From Streptomyces sp. Je 1-369 (GTDB taxonomy: Bacteria > Actinomycetota > Actinomycetes > Streptomycetales > Streptomycetaceae), in contig NZ_CP101750.1 of the NCBI RefSeq assembly GCF_026810505.1, forward strand, positions 5,885,501 through 5,949,500: a stretch of 64,000 bases of DNA, given 5' to 3'. Under the pieces are notes generated by a model, which saw only the letters and a list, made by a program, of their open reading frames with translations, had not been told where the DNA came from and searched no databases. A program made the translations under genes and the position numbers. Each line of letters begins with the position of its first letter. The stretch's first letter is position 1. Below are positions 56,904 through 64,000 of the stretch, piece by piece.

Positions 56904-58013
56904 ATGGCGACGCACGAGCTTTACACCAGTCCACCGGACGGGCTCAACTGGCGCGTACCGTCCGCCAGTTCGGCCCGCTTCAGCTGGGAGTACGACGAAG
57001 GGCGCGACCGCCTCCTCGCTCTCTACCAGAAGGGCAAGGACAAGCAGTGGGACGGCGCCAAGCGCATCGCGTGGGACCTGGAGGTCGACCCGCTCGACCC
57101 CCTCGGCACCCCCGACGAGTCGATGACGCTCCACGGCACGCCGCACTGGGCGAAGATGACCGACCGCGACAAGGGCGAGCTGCGCAAGCACTACGCCTCC
57201 TGGCAGTTCAGCCAGTTCCTCCACGGCGAACAGGGCGCGATGGTGTGCGCGGCCCGCATCGTCGAGTCGGTCCCCGACCTGGACGCGAAGTTCTACTCCG
57301 CGACCCAGACCATGGACGAGGCGCGGCACGCCGAGATCTACGGCCGCTTCCTGCACGACAAGATCGGCATGCTCTACCCGATCAACGACAACCTCCAGGC
57401 GCTGCTCGGCGACACGCTCCGCGACTCCCGCTGGGACATGCCCTACCTCGGCATGCAGGTCCTCATCGAGGGCCTCGCGCTCGCCGCGTTCGGCATGATC
57501 CGCGACACCACCGACAAGCCGCTGCCCAAGCAGATCCTCGCCTACGTGATGCAGGACGAGGCCCGGCACGTGGCCTTCGGCAGGATGGCGCTGCGCGACT
57601 ACTACAAGCAGCTCACCGACGCCGAACTCCGCGAACGCGAGGAATTCGTCATCGAGGGCTGCTACCTGATGCGCGACCGGCTGCGCGGGGAAGAGGTCCT
57701 GGAGAACTTCGGCATCTCCAAGGCGCAGGCCCAGGAGTACAGCGAACAGTCCGAATTCCTGTCGCTGTTCCGCCAGTTGCTCTTCTCCCGCATCGTGCCC
57801 TGCGTCAAGGACATCGGCCTGTGGGGCAAGCGCCTCCAGGAGGCCTACCTCGACATGGGCGTCTTCGAGATGGGCGACGCCAACCTCGACCTGCTCATGG
57901 CCCAGGACGAGGAGATAGCCGACAAGCTGGACGCCGAGCGCTTCGCGGCCGAGGAGCACGAGCGGGTGGCGGAGGTGCGGGACGCGATCGCGTCGGGTGA
58001 GGCGGCGGGGTAG
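56904..58013 (+). CDS. R2-like/ferritin-like di-iron oxidase
   Basis: 369 residues from the ATG at 56904. The four-helix-bundle ligand set is complete: Glu109 (FLHGEQGAM), Glu139-x2-His142 (MDEARHAEIY), Glu189 (IEGLALAAF) and Glu219-x2-His222 (QDEARHVAFGR). This is the E...ExxH...E...ExxH pattern of ribonucleotide reductase R2-like and desaturase-like oxidases. It lacks a clear radical tyrosine context and any R1 partner nearby, so an oxidase or oxygenase role is more likely than deoxynucleotide synthesis. Divergent from the AurF-like gene; the stop is in the first copy of a 23-bp tandem duplication. Confidence 0.88.
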   Translation: MATHELYTSPPDGLNWRVPSASSARFSWEYDEGRDRLLALYQKGKDKQWDGAKRIAWDLEVDPLDPLGTPDESMTLHGTPHWAKMTDRDKGELRKHYASWQFSQFLHGEQGAMVCAARIVESVPDLDAKFYSATQTMDEARHAEIYGRFLHDKIGMLYPINDNLQALLGDTLRDSRWDMPYLGMQVLIEGLALAAFGMIRDTTDKPLPKQILAYVMQDEARHVAFGRMALRDYYKQLTDAELREREEFVIEGCYLMRDRLRGEEVLENFGISKAQAQEYSEQSEFLSLFRQLLFSRIVPCVKDIGLWGKRLQEAYLDMGVFEMGDANLDLLMAQDEEIADKLDAERFAAEEHERVAEVRDAIASGEAAG

Positions 58014-58044
58014 AGCACAGAGAGGCGGCGGGGTAGAGCACAGA
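57999..58044 (+). repeat. 23-bp perfect tandem duplication at the R2-like stop codon
   Basis: Bases 57999-58021 and 58022-58044 are identical and each contains a TAG, the first being the stop of the R2-like gene. It looks like a recent slippage event and does not change the protein. Confidence 0.9.
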
Positions 58045-58057
58045 AACGAAACCGCGC

Positions 58058-59518
58058 TCAGTGCGCGCCGATCGCCGCCTCCATCACCGCCTTCGCGATC
58101 GGCGCCGCGCTGCCGCCCCCGCTGATGTCCCCGCGGTCCGCCGCCGCGTCCTCCACGACGACGGCGACCGCCACCGACGGCTCCGGGTCGTCGTCCGCCT
58201 GCGCCCAGGAGATGAACCAGGCGTACGGCGTACCGGAGTTGTCGATGCCGTGCTGAGCGGTGCCCGTCTTGCCGCCGACCGTCACACCGGGGATCGCGGC
58301 GTTCGTGCCCGTGCCCTCGTCGACGACCTGCGTCATCATCTCGCGCAGCTGCGCAGCCGTGCCCGGATTCATCGCCTGCCGCAGGGACTTGGTGCCCGTG
58401 GCGTCGACCACGTCCCCGTCCTCGGTCGTCGTACGGTCCACCAGGTGCGGCGCCTTCACCGACCCGCCGTTGGCCACCGCCGCCGACACCATCGCCATCT
58501 GCAGCGGCGTCGCCCGGGTGTCGTACTGCCCGATCGCGGAGAGCCCGAGCTGCGCCCGGTCCATCGAGGTGTCGAAGTTGCTGGCCGCGACCGACGAGGG
58601 GATCTCCAGGCCACCGTCGTTGAAGCCGAAGTCGCGGGCCGTGCCGACCATCGGGGCGAGGCCCGTGTCGACGCCGAGCTTCGCGAAGACCGTGTTGCAG
58701 GACCACCGGAAGGCGTAGCGCAGGCTGGCGTTCGTGCAGCCGTCGACCTCGTTGGTCAGCTGGGTGCTGGTGCCCGGCAGCGTGTACGGGCTGGGGGACT
58801 TGGTCGGCGCGTCCGGGTCCGTCACCTCTCCCGAGTCGAGCGCCGCCGCGGCCGTCACCACCTTGAACGTCGAGCCGGGCGGATATGTCTGCCGGATCGC
58901 CCGGTTCAGCATCGGCTTGGTCGCGCTGCCGTTCAGCTCCGCCCAGGTGTCCGCCACCGCCCGGTCGGTCCCGGAGAGCCTTTCGGGATCGTACGAGGGG
59001 GTGCTGACCAGCGCGAGGATCTTGCCGGTCGACGGTTCCAGCGCCGCGACCGCACCCCGCTTGCCGCCCAGGCCCGCGTACGCCGCCTGCTGCACCGCGG
59101 CCCTGATCGTGGTCTCGACCCTGCCGCCGGGGTTCTGGGCACGCGTGATGTCGTTCCACAGGGGGAGCGGGGCGAGCATCGGATCGGTGCCGGAGAGGAT
59201 GTCGTCCTCGGCGTTCTCCAGGAGCGTCGTGCCGTACACCTGCGAGGCGAAGCCGGTCACGGGCGCGTACAACGGCCCGTTCCGGTAAGTCCGTTCGTAG
59301 CGGAGCTGCTCGCCGGTGTCCCGGGAGCCGGTCACGGGCCGCCCGTCGACCAGGATGTCGCCGCGCGGCTGCTCGAAGCGGACGATGGCGTTGCGGCGGT
59401 TGGCCTCGTCGGCGTCGAGGGAATCGGCCTGGAAGACCTGGACGCGGGTGGCGTTGACGAGCAGCGCGATGAGCAGCAGCGCACAGAAGGCGGCGGCGTG
59501 CCGGATATACCTCTTCAT
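58058..59518 (-). CDS. pbpA: Class B penicillin-binding protein (PbpA/PBP2-type transpeptidase)
   Basis: 486 residues. One N-terminal membrane helix anchors an outside protein with a dimerisation region and a transpeptidase domain: Ser216-x2-Lys219 (GSTFK), Ser273-Cys274-Asn275 and KTGT (417-420). It cross-links peptidoglycan. Its start follows the SEDS protein stop by one base, so the pair is an operon and should work as a glycosyltransferase-transpeptidase unit. This pair is not beside pknA/pknB, so it is probably a second copy of the actinobacterial rodA-pbpA pair. Confidence 0.94.
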   Translation of the reverse strand: MKRYIRHAAAFCALLLIALLVNATRVQVFQADSLDADEANRRNAIVRFEQPRGDILVDGRPVTGSRDTGEQLRYERTYRNGPLYAPVTGFASQVYGTTLLENAEDDILSGTDPMLAPLPLWNDITRAQNPGGRVETTIRAAVQQAAYAGLGGKRGAVAALEPSTGKILALVSTPSYDPERLSGTDRAVADTWAELNGSATKPMLNRAIRQTYPPGSTFKVVTAAAALDSGEVTDPDAPTKSPSPYTLPGTSTQLTNEVDGCTNASLRYAFRWSCNTVFAKLGVDTGLAPMVGTARDFGFNDGGLEIPSSVAASNFDTSMDRAQLGLSAIGQYDTRATPLQMAMVSAAVANGGSVKAPHLVDRTTTEDGDVVDATGTKSLRQAMNPGTAAQLREMMTQVVDEGTGTNAAIPGVTVGGKTGTAQHGIDNSGTPYAWFISWAQADDDPEPSVAVAVVVEDAAADRGDISGGGSAAPIAKAVMEAAIGAH

Positions 59519-59519
59519 G

Positions 59520-60884
59520 TCACGCGGCCTCCGCGGGCACGGGCTGGCCGCGGGCCGAGTCGCTGACCCGGATCAGCAGCGCCACGATGATCCAGTTGGT
59601 GACGACGGACGAGCCGCCCTGTGCGAGGAACGGCATGGCCATGCCGGTCAGCGGGATGAGACCCATGACGCCGCCCGCGATGACGAACACCTGGAGCGCG
59701 AGGATCGAGGCGAGCCCGATCGCGAGCAGCCGTCCGAAGGCGTCGCGCAGGGCGAGCCCGGCACGGAAGCCGCGCTCCACGAGCAGGGCGTAGAGCAGGA
59801 AGATCGCGCAGAGCCCCGAGAGGCCGAGCTCCTCGCCCGCCGTCGCCAGGATGAAGTCGGACTTCGCGGCGAATCCGATGAGGATGGAGTGCCCGGCCCC
59901 GAGCCCGGTGCCGAGCATCCCGCCGGCCGCGAACGCGAAGAGCGACTGCGCGAGTTGGTTCGGGCCGCGGCCCGCGTCGATGGAGGCGAAGGGGTGCAGC
60001 CAGTCCTCCACACGGCTGTGCACGTGCGGCTCCAGCGAGCCGACCGCGAACGCGCCGAGCGCGGCGAGGAGCAGGCCGACCGCGATCCAGCCGATGCGGC
60101 CCGTGGCGACGTACAGCAGGATCACGAAGAGCCCGAAGAAGAGCAGCGAGGTGCCGAGGTCGCGCTCCAGGACGAGGACGCCGACACTGAGCAGCCAGAT
60201 CGCGACGATGGGGCCGAGGACGCGCCCGGTGGGCAGCTGGAGGCGCTTGAACCGCCACAGGGTGCGGCCGGTGTAGGCGAGGGCGTTGCGGTTGGCCGCG
60301 AGGTAGCTGGCGAAGAAGACGGCGAGCAGGATCTTCGCGAACTCGCCGGGCTGGATGGAGAAGCCGCCGATCCTGATCCAGATCCGGGCGCCGTTCACGG
60401 CCGGGAAGAAGATCGGGACGATCATCAGGACCAGTGCGGTGACGACGGAGAGATAGGCGTAGCGCTGGAGTACGCGGTGGTCGCGCAGGAAGAGGACGGC
60501 GGCGATGAACAGACCCACGCCGACCGTCGACCAGATGAGCTGCGCGGGGGCCGCCTCGTCGTGCGGGGTCTCCAGGTCGAGCCGGTAGATGAGGACCAGG
60601 CCCAGGCCGTTGAGGAGCACCGCGATGGGCAGCAGCAGCGGATCGGCGTACGGGGCGCGGAGGCGGACGGCGAGGTGCGCGACGAGCGCGAGCACGCCGA
60701 GCCCGGCGCCGTAACCGGCGGCGCCGGGCGGGACCGTGCCGTTCTTGGCGAGGCCGACGGCGCAGTAGCCGTACACGGAGAGCAGGACGGCCACGACGAG
60801 CAGGGTGAGTTCGGTGCCGCGGCGCCGGGGGACACGGGCAGCCGGGACCGCGGGGGGTGCGGCGCCCGCGCTGGTTCCGGCCAT
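59520..60884 (-). CDS. SEDS peptidoglycan glycosyltransferase (FtsW/RodA family)
   Basis: 454 residues with ~12 membrane helices. SEDS features are visible: VNGARIWIRIGGFSIQPGEFAK, VLERDLGTSLL, and TGMAMPFLAQGGSS near the C terminus. It polymerises lipid II on the outer face of the membrane. It is coupled to the penicillin-binding protein gene downstream. Streptomyces has several SEDS proteins, so whether this one acts in division, tip growth or sporulation cannot be read here. Confidence 0.95.
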   Translation of the reverse strand: MAGTSAGAAPPAVPAARVPRRRGTELTLLVVAVLLSVYGYCAVGLAKNGTVPPGAAGYGAGLGVLALVAHLAVRLRAPYADPLLLPIAVLLNGLGLVLIYRLDLETPHDEAAPAQLIWSTVGVGLFIAAVLFLRDHRVLQRYAYLSVVTALVLMIVPIFFPAVNGARIWIRIGGFSIQPGEFAKILLAVFFASYLAANRNALAYTGRTLWRFKRLQLPTGRVLGPIVAIWLLSVGVLVLERDLGTSLLFFGLFVILLYVATGRIGWIAVGLLLAALGAFAVGSLEPHVHSRVEDWLHPFASIDAGRGPNQLAQSLFAFAAGGMLGTGLGAGHSILIGFAAKSDFILATAGEELGLSGLCAIFLLYALLVERGFRAGLALRDAFGRLLAIGLASILALQVFVIAGGVMGLIPLTGMAMPFLAQGGSSVVTNWIIVALLIRVSDSARGQPVPAEAA

Positions 60885-60959
60885 GCCGGGAACGTAGCAA
60901 GCAATCCACCTGGAAGTCCGCTTATGTCGATTATGTCGGCCGAGCGGAGTGGAGCGGCG

Positions 60960-61319
60960 TCAGCACCAGCGCGGGACCTTGCCGATGTTGGCGATGTAGT
61001 GCGCGGAACCCCAGGCCCAGCTCCCGTCGGTGAGCAGGTACCAGATGTTGTTGTTGACGACGCGGTCGCCTCTGGTCTTGCAGAAGATGGTGACGACTTT
61101 GCCGCGCGGCACCGTGCGGATCACCTTGCTGCCTCGGGTCGGGGAGGTGTGGAGCAGGAGTCCGCTCTTGGCGGTGACGCGGCCCTTGTAGACGGGTGCG
61201 TTGGTGCCGGCGTCGCCTGCGCTGTCCAGGGCGACGGCGGGGCCTGCGGCGGCGAGCGCCGCGAGGGCGCCGCCGGCGGCGAGTATGCCGAGCCGGACAA
61301 GGGTGGTCCGCGGGGACAT
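60960..61319 (-). CDS. Small secreted SH3-like protein
   Basis: 119 residues from the ATG at 61319 (GAGGAGG upstream). A signal peptide (cut near PAVALDS) is followed by a single bacterial SH3-like unit: VTAKSGLLLHTSPTRGSKVIRTVPRG, then WYLLTDGSWAWGSAHYI. Two cysteines, one near the C terminus, may form a disulphide. Such proteins often bind the cell wall. The partner is unknown. Confidence 0.85.
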   Translation of the reverse strand: MSPRTTLVRLGILAAGGALAALAAAGPAVALDSAGDAGTNAPVYKGRVTAKSGLLLHTSPTRGSKVIRTVPRGKVVTIFCKTRGDRVVNNNIWYLLTDGSWAWGSAHYIANIGKVPRWC

Positions 61320-61413
61320 GGGGCCTCCTCGGGGGAAGGGGAGTGAGGCGGCCGAGGCGGATGCCCGCAAGCCGCAATTCACACTAAAAGCGGCACTCCG
61401 CGCCCGCGCAAGC

Positions 61414-62745
61414 TCACGTTCCGCCGTGCCCGGTGCCCGGCTCCTCGCCGTCCCCGGCCGTCTCGTACGGCAGCCGCAGCGTCGCCACCGCCCCGCCGTC
61501 CGCCGCGTTCGAGAAGGTCAGCCGCGCACCGAGCACCGCCGCCTGGCCCAGCGCGATGGTCAGCCCGAGCCCGTGCCCCTTGCTCGACCCCTTGCTGGTG
61601 CCCTCGGTGCGGAAGCGCTGCGGCCCGTGCTCCACGAGGTACTCCGGATAACCGTCGCCGTGGTCCCGCACCGAGACGACGGGACCGTCCACGGTCACGA
61701 GGACCGGCGGCCGCCCGTGCTTGTGCGCGTTGGCCACGAGATTGCCGAGCACCCGCTCCAGGCGCCGCCGGTCGGTGTCCACACAGACATCGCGTACGAC
61801 GACGAGCTCCGTGCCCTCCCCGGAAAAACGCACCACCCGCTCCGCCAGTGGAGCGAGTTGATGGGCGTCCAGATCCACCGCCTCGCTCTTCGCGTCGAGC
61901 CGCGAGATCTCAAGAAGGTCCTCGGTCAGCGTGCGCAGCGCGGCGACCCGGTCCCGCACCAGCTCGGTGGGCCGCCCCGGCGGCAGCAGCTCCGCCGCCG
62001 CGTGCAGCCCGGTCAGCGGGGTGCGCAGCTCGTGCGCCACGTCCGCCGTGAACCGCTGCTCGCTCAGCAGCTTGCCCTGCAGCGTGGACGCCATCGTGTC
62101 CAGGGCCCCGGCGACCGCGGCCACCTCGTCCTGGTGCCGCGGGAAACCCGTGTCGTCGGGCCGCGCGTGCGGGTCCTCCACGCGCGCGTCCAGGTCGCCC
62201 GCGCTGATCCGCCGGGCCACCAGCGCCGTCTGGTGCAGCCGCCGCGTCACCCGCGTCACCGCGAACGCGCCGACCAGCAGCGTCGCCCCGATCGCGAGGA
62301 CCGAGGAGCCGAGGATCGCCCGGTCGAGCCCGTCGATGGTGCGGGCGCCCTGCGCGTAGTCGACCTGGACGGCGATGGCGCGGCCCCCGTCGGCGGGCCC
62401 CGCGGCCCACATCGTCGGCCGTGAGTCGTGGGCGGCGACCATCGTGCCGCGCTGCCCGTTCACCGCGAGGTCGCGCAGGCGCGAGGGCAGGCCCACCGGG
62501 TCGACGCCCGCGCCGGGACCGAGCCGGTCGCCCGCCTCGTACCGCTCGGTGACCTCGTCGAGGTGGGAGAGGGCACGGTCGCGTGCCTGGCCCACGGTCT
62601 GGTTGGTCACCGAGACGTGCACGAGCGCGCCGAGCAGCGCGGCGAGCGCACAGCACATGACGGTGATGAAGACGGCGGCCTTCCACGTGAGGGTCGCCGT
62701 CCAGGCGGGGAGCCGCGGGCCGCGCGGCTGACGGCGACTCATCAT
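61414..62745 (-). CDS. Sensor histidine kinase (CseC-like)
   Basis: 443 residues from the ATG at 62745, overlapping the lipoprotein stop as ATGA. Two membrane helices (~24-45 and ~145-165) enclose a ~100-residue outside sensor region. HAMP follows, then His238 (DVAHELRTPLTGL), an N box (NLVANAHKHG) and a G box (GHGLGLTIA). The lipoprotein-kinase pairing resembles CseA-CseC of the SigE envelope-stress system, but there is no response regulator between or beside them. Confidence 0.92.
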   Translation of the reverse strand: MMSRRQPRGPRLPAWTATLTWKAAVFITVMCCALAALLGALVHVSVTNQTVGQARDRALSHLDEVTERYEAGDRLGPGAGVDPVGLPSRLRDLAVNGQRGTMVAAHDSRPTMWAAGPADGGRAIAVQVDYAQGARTIDGLDRAILGSSVLAIGATLLVGAFAVTRVTRRLHQTALVARRISAGDLDARVEDPHARPDDTGFPRHQDEVAAVAGALDTMASTLQGKLLSEQRFTADVAHELRTPLTGLHAAAELLPPGRPTELVRDRVAALRTLTEDLLEISRLDAKSEAVDLDAHQLAPLAERVVRFSGEGTELVVVRDVCVDTDRRRLERVLGNLVANAHKHGRPPVLVTVDGPVVSVRDHGDGYPEYLVEHGPQRFRTEGTSKGSSKGHGLGLTIALGQAAVLGARLTFSNAADGGAVATLRLPYETAGDGEEPGTGHGGT

Positions 62746-63485
62746 CCGCCGCTCCCGGAGGGCGAGGGGCGCGCCGAGGGCCGGGGCGTCGAGGACTCGG
62801 GCGCCTTCGCCCTGCGGCCCTTCGCGGAGCGGACGATCTCGTCGCTGGTCGGCAGCATCGCCTTCTGGTGCGAGTCCCAGGACCACACCGTGTGGTACTC
62901 GTACCCCGCGAGGCTGGAGATCGCGCGGATGATCAGGTCCCGCCCGGCGACCTCGACGCCCAGCACGGCGTCGCTCATCTCCATGATCTGCGTCAGCTGC
63001 CGCTTCTCCTCGGCGTAGACGCGGATGTCGAGGTTGTCGTCGGGCGTCGAGACGCCGACGATCAGGTCGTCCCTGCCGTCGCCGGTCAGGTCCCGGTAGT
63101 ACGCCTTGAGGACAGGGCACCGCCCCTGTTCGCCCGAGCCGTCCTCGGCGCAGTCCTTCAACCGCTCGACGGTCTGCTTGTACGCCCGGTCGGTGGGCTC
63201 GTACGTCCCCGGGTTCTCCCTGAAGTCCGCGCGCACGACGTCGACCGGGTCCACCTTGCGCAGATCACCCTGCGGCACGTCGACGCCCTTGACCTTGACG
63301 GCCTCTATGGCGCCGTAGTCCTCGGCGGGCACCGAGGGGGACGGCAGGTCCGGCCACAGGTGCGTGGGCCCCTCGGCGGTGGGCGTCGGGCCCGCGCCCC
63401 GCAGCCCGCCGGGGTCGCCGCAGCCGCCGGCCAGCAGGACGGCGAGGACGGCGAAGGCGGCGGGCGCGAGCCGGCTGCGTTGCAC
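62742..63485 (-). CDS. Lipoprotein, CseA-like, with FG-GAP-like motif
   Basis: 247 residues with a GTG start (GGAG upstream). Lipobox LLAGGC with Cys22. A ~190-residue outside domain has YYRDLTGDGRDDLIVGV, an FG-GAP-like calcium-binding type loop, and a Ser/Pro-rich tail. It is coupled to the kinase gene; CseA is known to dampen the SigE response, so it may modulate this kinase in the same way. Confidence 0.85.
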   Translation of the reverse strand: MQRSRLAPAAFAVLAVLLAGGCGDPGGLRGAGPTPTAEGPTHLWPDLPSPSVPAEDYGAIEAVKVKGVDVPQGDLRKVDPVDVVRADFRENPGTYEPTDRAYKQTVERLKDCAEDGSGEQGRCPVLKAYYRDLTGDGRDDLIVGVSTPDDNLDIRVYAEEKRQLTQIMEMSDAVLGVEVAGRDLIIRAISSLAGYEYHTVWSWDSHQKAMLPTSDEIVRSAKGRRAKAPESSTPRPSARPSPSGSGG

Positions 63486-63551
63486 TGCACTCCTGCCTGC
63501 CGCGGGGGCGCGGCCTGTCGTGGCACCAGGCCTGTCGTCACGTCACCATTG

Positions 63552-64000
63552 TTACGTCACCAGGTCGGCGTAGAGAATGATGTTGTCCGAGCGGTGACCT
63601 CCCACGATGGGCCCGCCGCAGGTCAGCAGGCGCAACTCGGGTCGGCCGGTCGCCCCGTACACCTTATTGGTGGGGAAGTCCTCCTTGCCGACCTGCTGGA
63701 TCTCCCGCACCTCGAACGTCGCCGTGCTGCCGTCCGCACGGGGCACCTCCACAGTGTCGCCGACCTCGACCTTCGCGACGTTCTTCATCAGCGCCGGACC
63801 GTTCGCCGTGTCGTAGTGCGCGACGATCACGGCGGGCCCCTTCTCGCCGGGCGTGACCCCACCGGTCCACCAGCCGGGCTCGTCCGCCTTGTCCACGGGC
63901 GGCACGTCGAGCTCCTGGTCGGCGCCCACGCCGAGGTCGAGCATCGACGTGGCGTCGACGCCCGCGGAGGGGATCCGCAACCCGGTCGGCCTGGACGCCT
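63552..64000 (-). CDS. Class F sortase, 3' part (gene continues past the right edge)
   Basis: The frame stays open to base 64000, so the N terminus is missing. About 149 residues are present, starting just before LRIPSAGVDA. Catalytic residues of a sortase can be seen: His in VIVAHYDT, Cys in LLTCGG and Arg in HRSDNI. Class F sortases are the small actinobacterial group; most are anchored by an N-terminal helix that would lie outside this window. It joins surface proteins to the wall or has a housekeeping role. It reads toward the lipoprotein gene with 66 bases between. Confidence 0.88.
   Translation of the reverse strand, partial: ASRPTGLRIPSAGVDATSMLDLGVGADQELDVPPVDKADEPGWWTGGVTPGEKGPAVIVAHYDTANGPALMKNVAKVEVGDTVEVPRADGSTATFEVREIQQVGKEDFPTNKVYGATGRPELRLLTCGGPIVGGHRSDNIILYADLVT

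Noticed and set aside
56904..58013. Class I ribonucleotide reductase small subunit
   Set aside because: The ligand pattern fits, but no large subunit is near and the radical tyrosine context is not evident, so a general di-iron oxidase call is safer.

Overview
The window is high-GC actinobacterial DNA and looks like a Streptomyces chromosome. The evidence is strong G/C bias at third codon positions, GTG and TTG starts, a nickel superoxide dismutase with its maturase, a fused 2-oxoglutarate enzyme of the Kgd type, a conservon (kinase, roadblock protein, DUF742 protein, GTPase), an HspR-type operator in front of lon, and a modular type I polyketide synthase (PKS). From memory, the gene order from sodN to the SEDS/penicillin-binding-protein pair resembles the S. 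coelicolor core chromosome; I could not check this by alignment.

Region 1 (1-15.3 kb) is the 3' end of a type I PKS cluster: the tail of one PKS subunit, then a 2806-residue protein (KS-AT-DH-KR-ACP, a condensation domain and an FkbH-like glyceryl-transfer domain), then a carrier protein-thioester reductase with an extra C-terminal domain, a PhaC-like alpha/beta-hydrolase with a cysteine nucleophile, an MFS exporter and an ECF sigma factor. The first five reading frames are nearly contiguous or overlapping. My reading is that the last module makes a 2-methyl-enoyl chain, FkbH loads glycerate on the next carrier protein, the C domain joins the two as an ester, and the reductase releases the product. 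That would be an unusual way to end a polyketide and is the main lead in the window.

Region 2 (15.3-25.6 kb) is mixed: a TetM/OtrA-like ribosomal protection GTPase, a CPBP membrane protease, a NarL-type two-component pair whose kinase carries a degenerate second half, sodN/sodX, a CGNR zinc-finger regulator, a methyltransferase, a SARP-like regulator and a secreted protein. Region 3 (25.6-44.9 kb) is mostly housekeeping: a polar amino-acid ABC transporter, malic enzyme, an MDR oxidoreductase, a DUF4097/PadR operon, Kgd, an OmpR-type two-component pair, a spermidine-synthase-like protein, a rhomboid-like protein and Lon.

Region 4 (45-64 kb) holds a GH25 muramidase, a MarR regulator, a PP2C-like phosphatase, a conservon followed by a styrene-monooxygenase-like flavoprotein, an NlpC/P60 hydrolase, a TetR regulator, a divergent pair of di-iron enzymes (AurF-like and R2-like), a PBP2/SEDS cell-wall pair, a secreted SH3-like protein, a lipoprotein/sensor kinase pair without a response regulator, and the 3' part of a class F sortase gene running off the right edge. 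No rRNA, tRNA, CRISPR array or transposase was seen. Five strong inverted repeats look like terminators.
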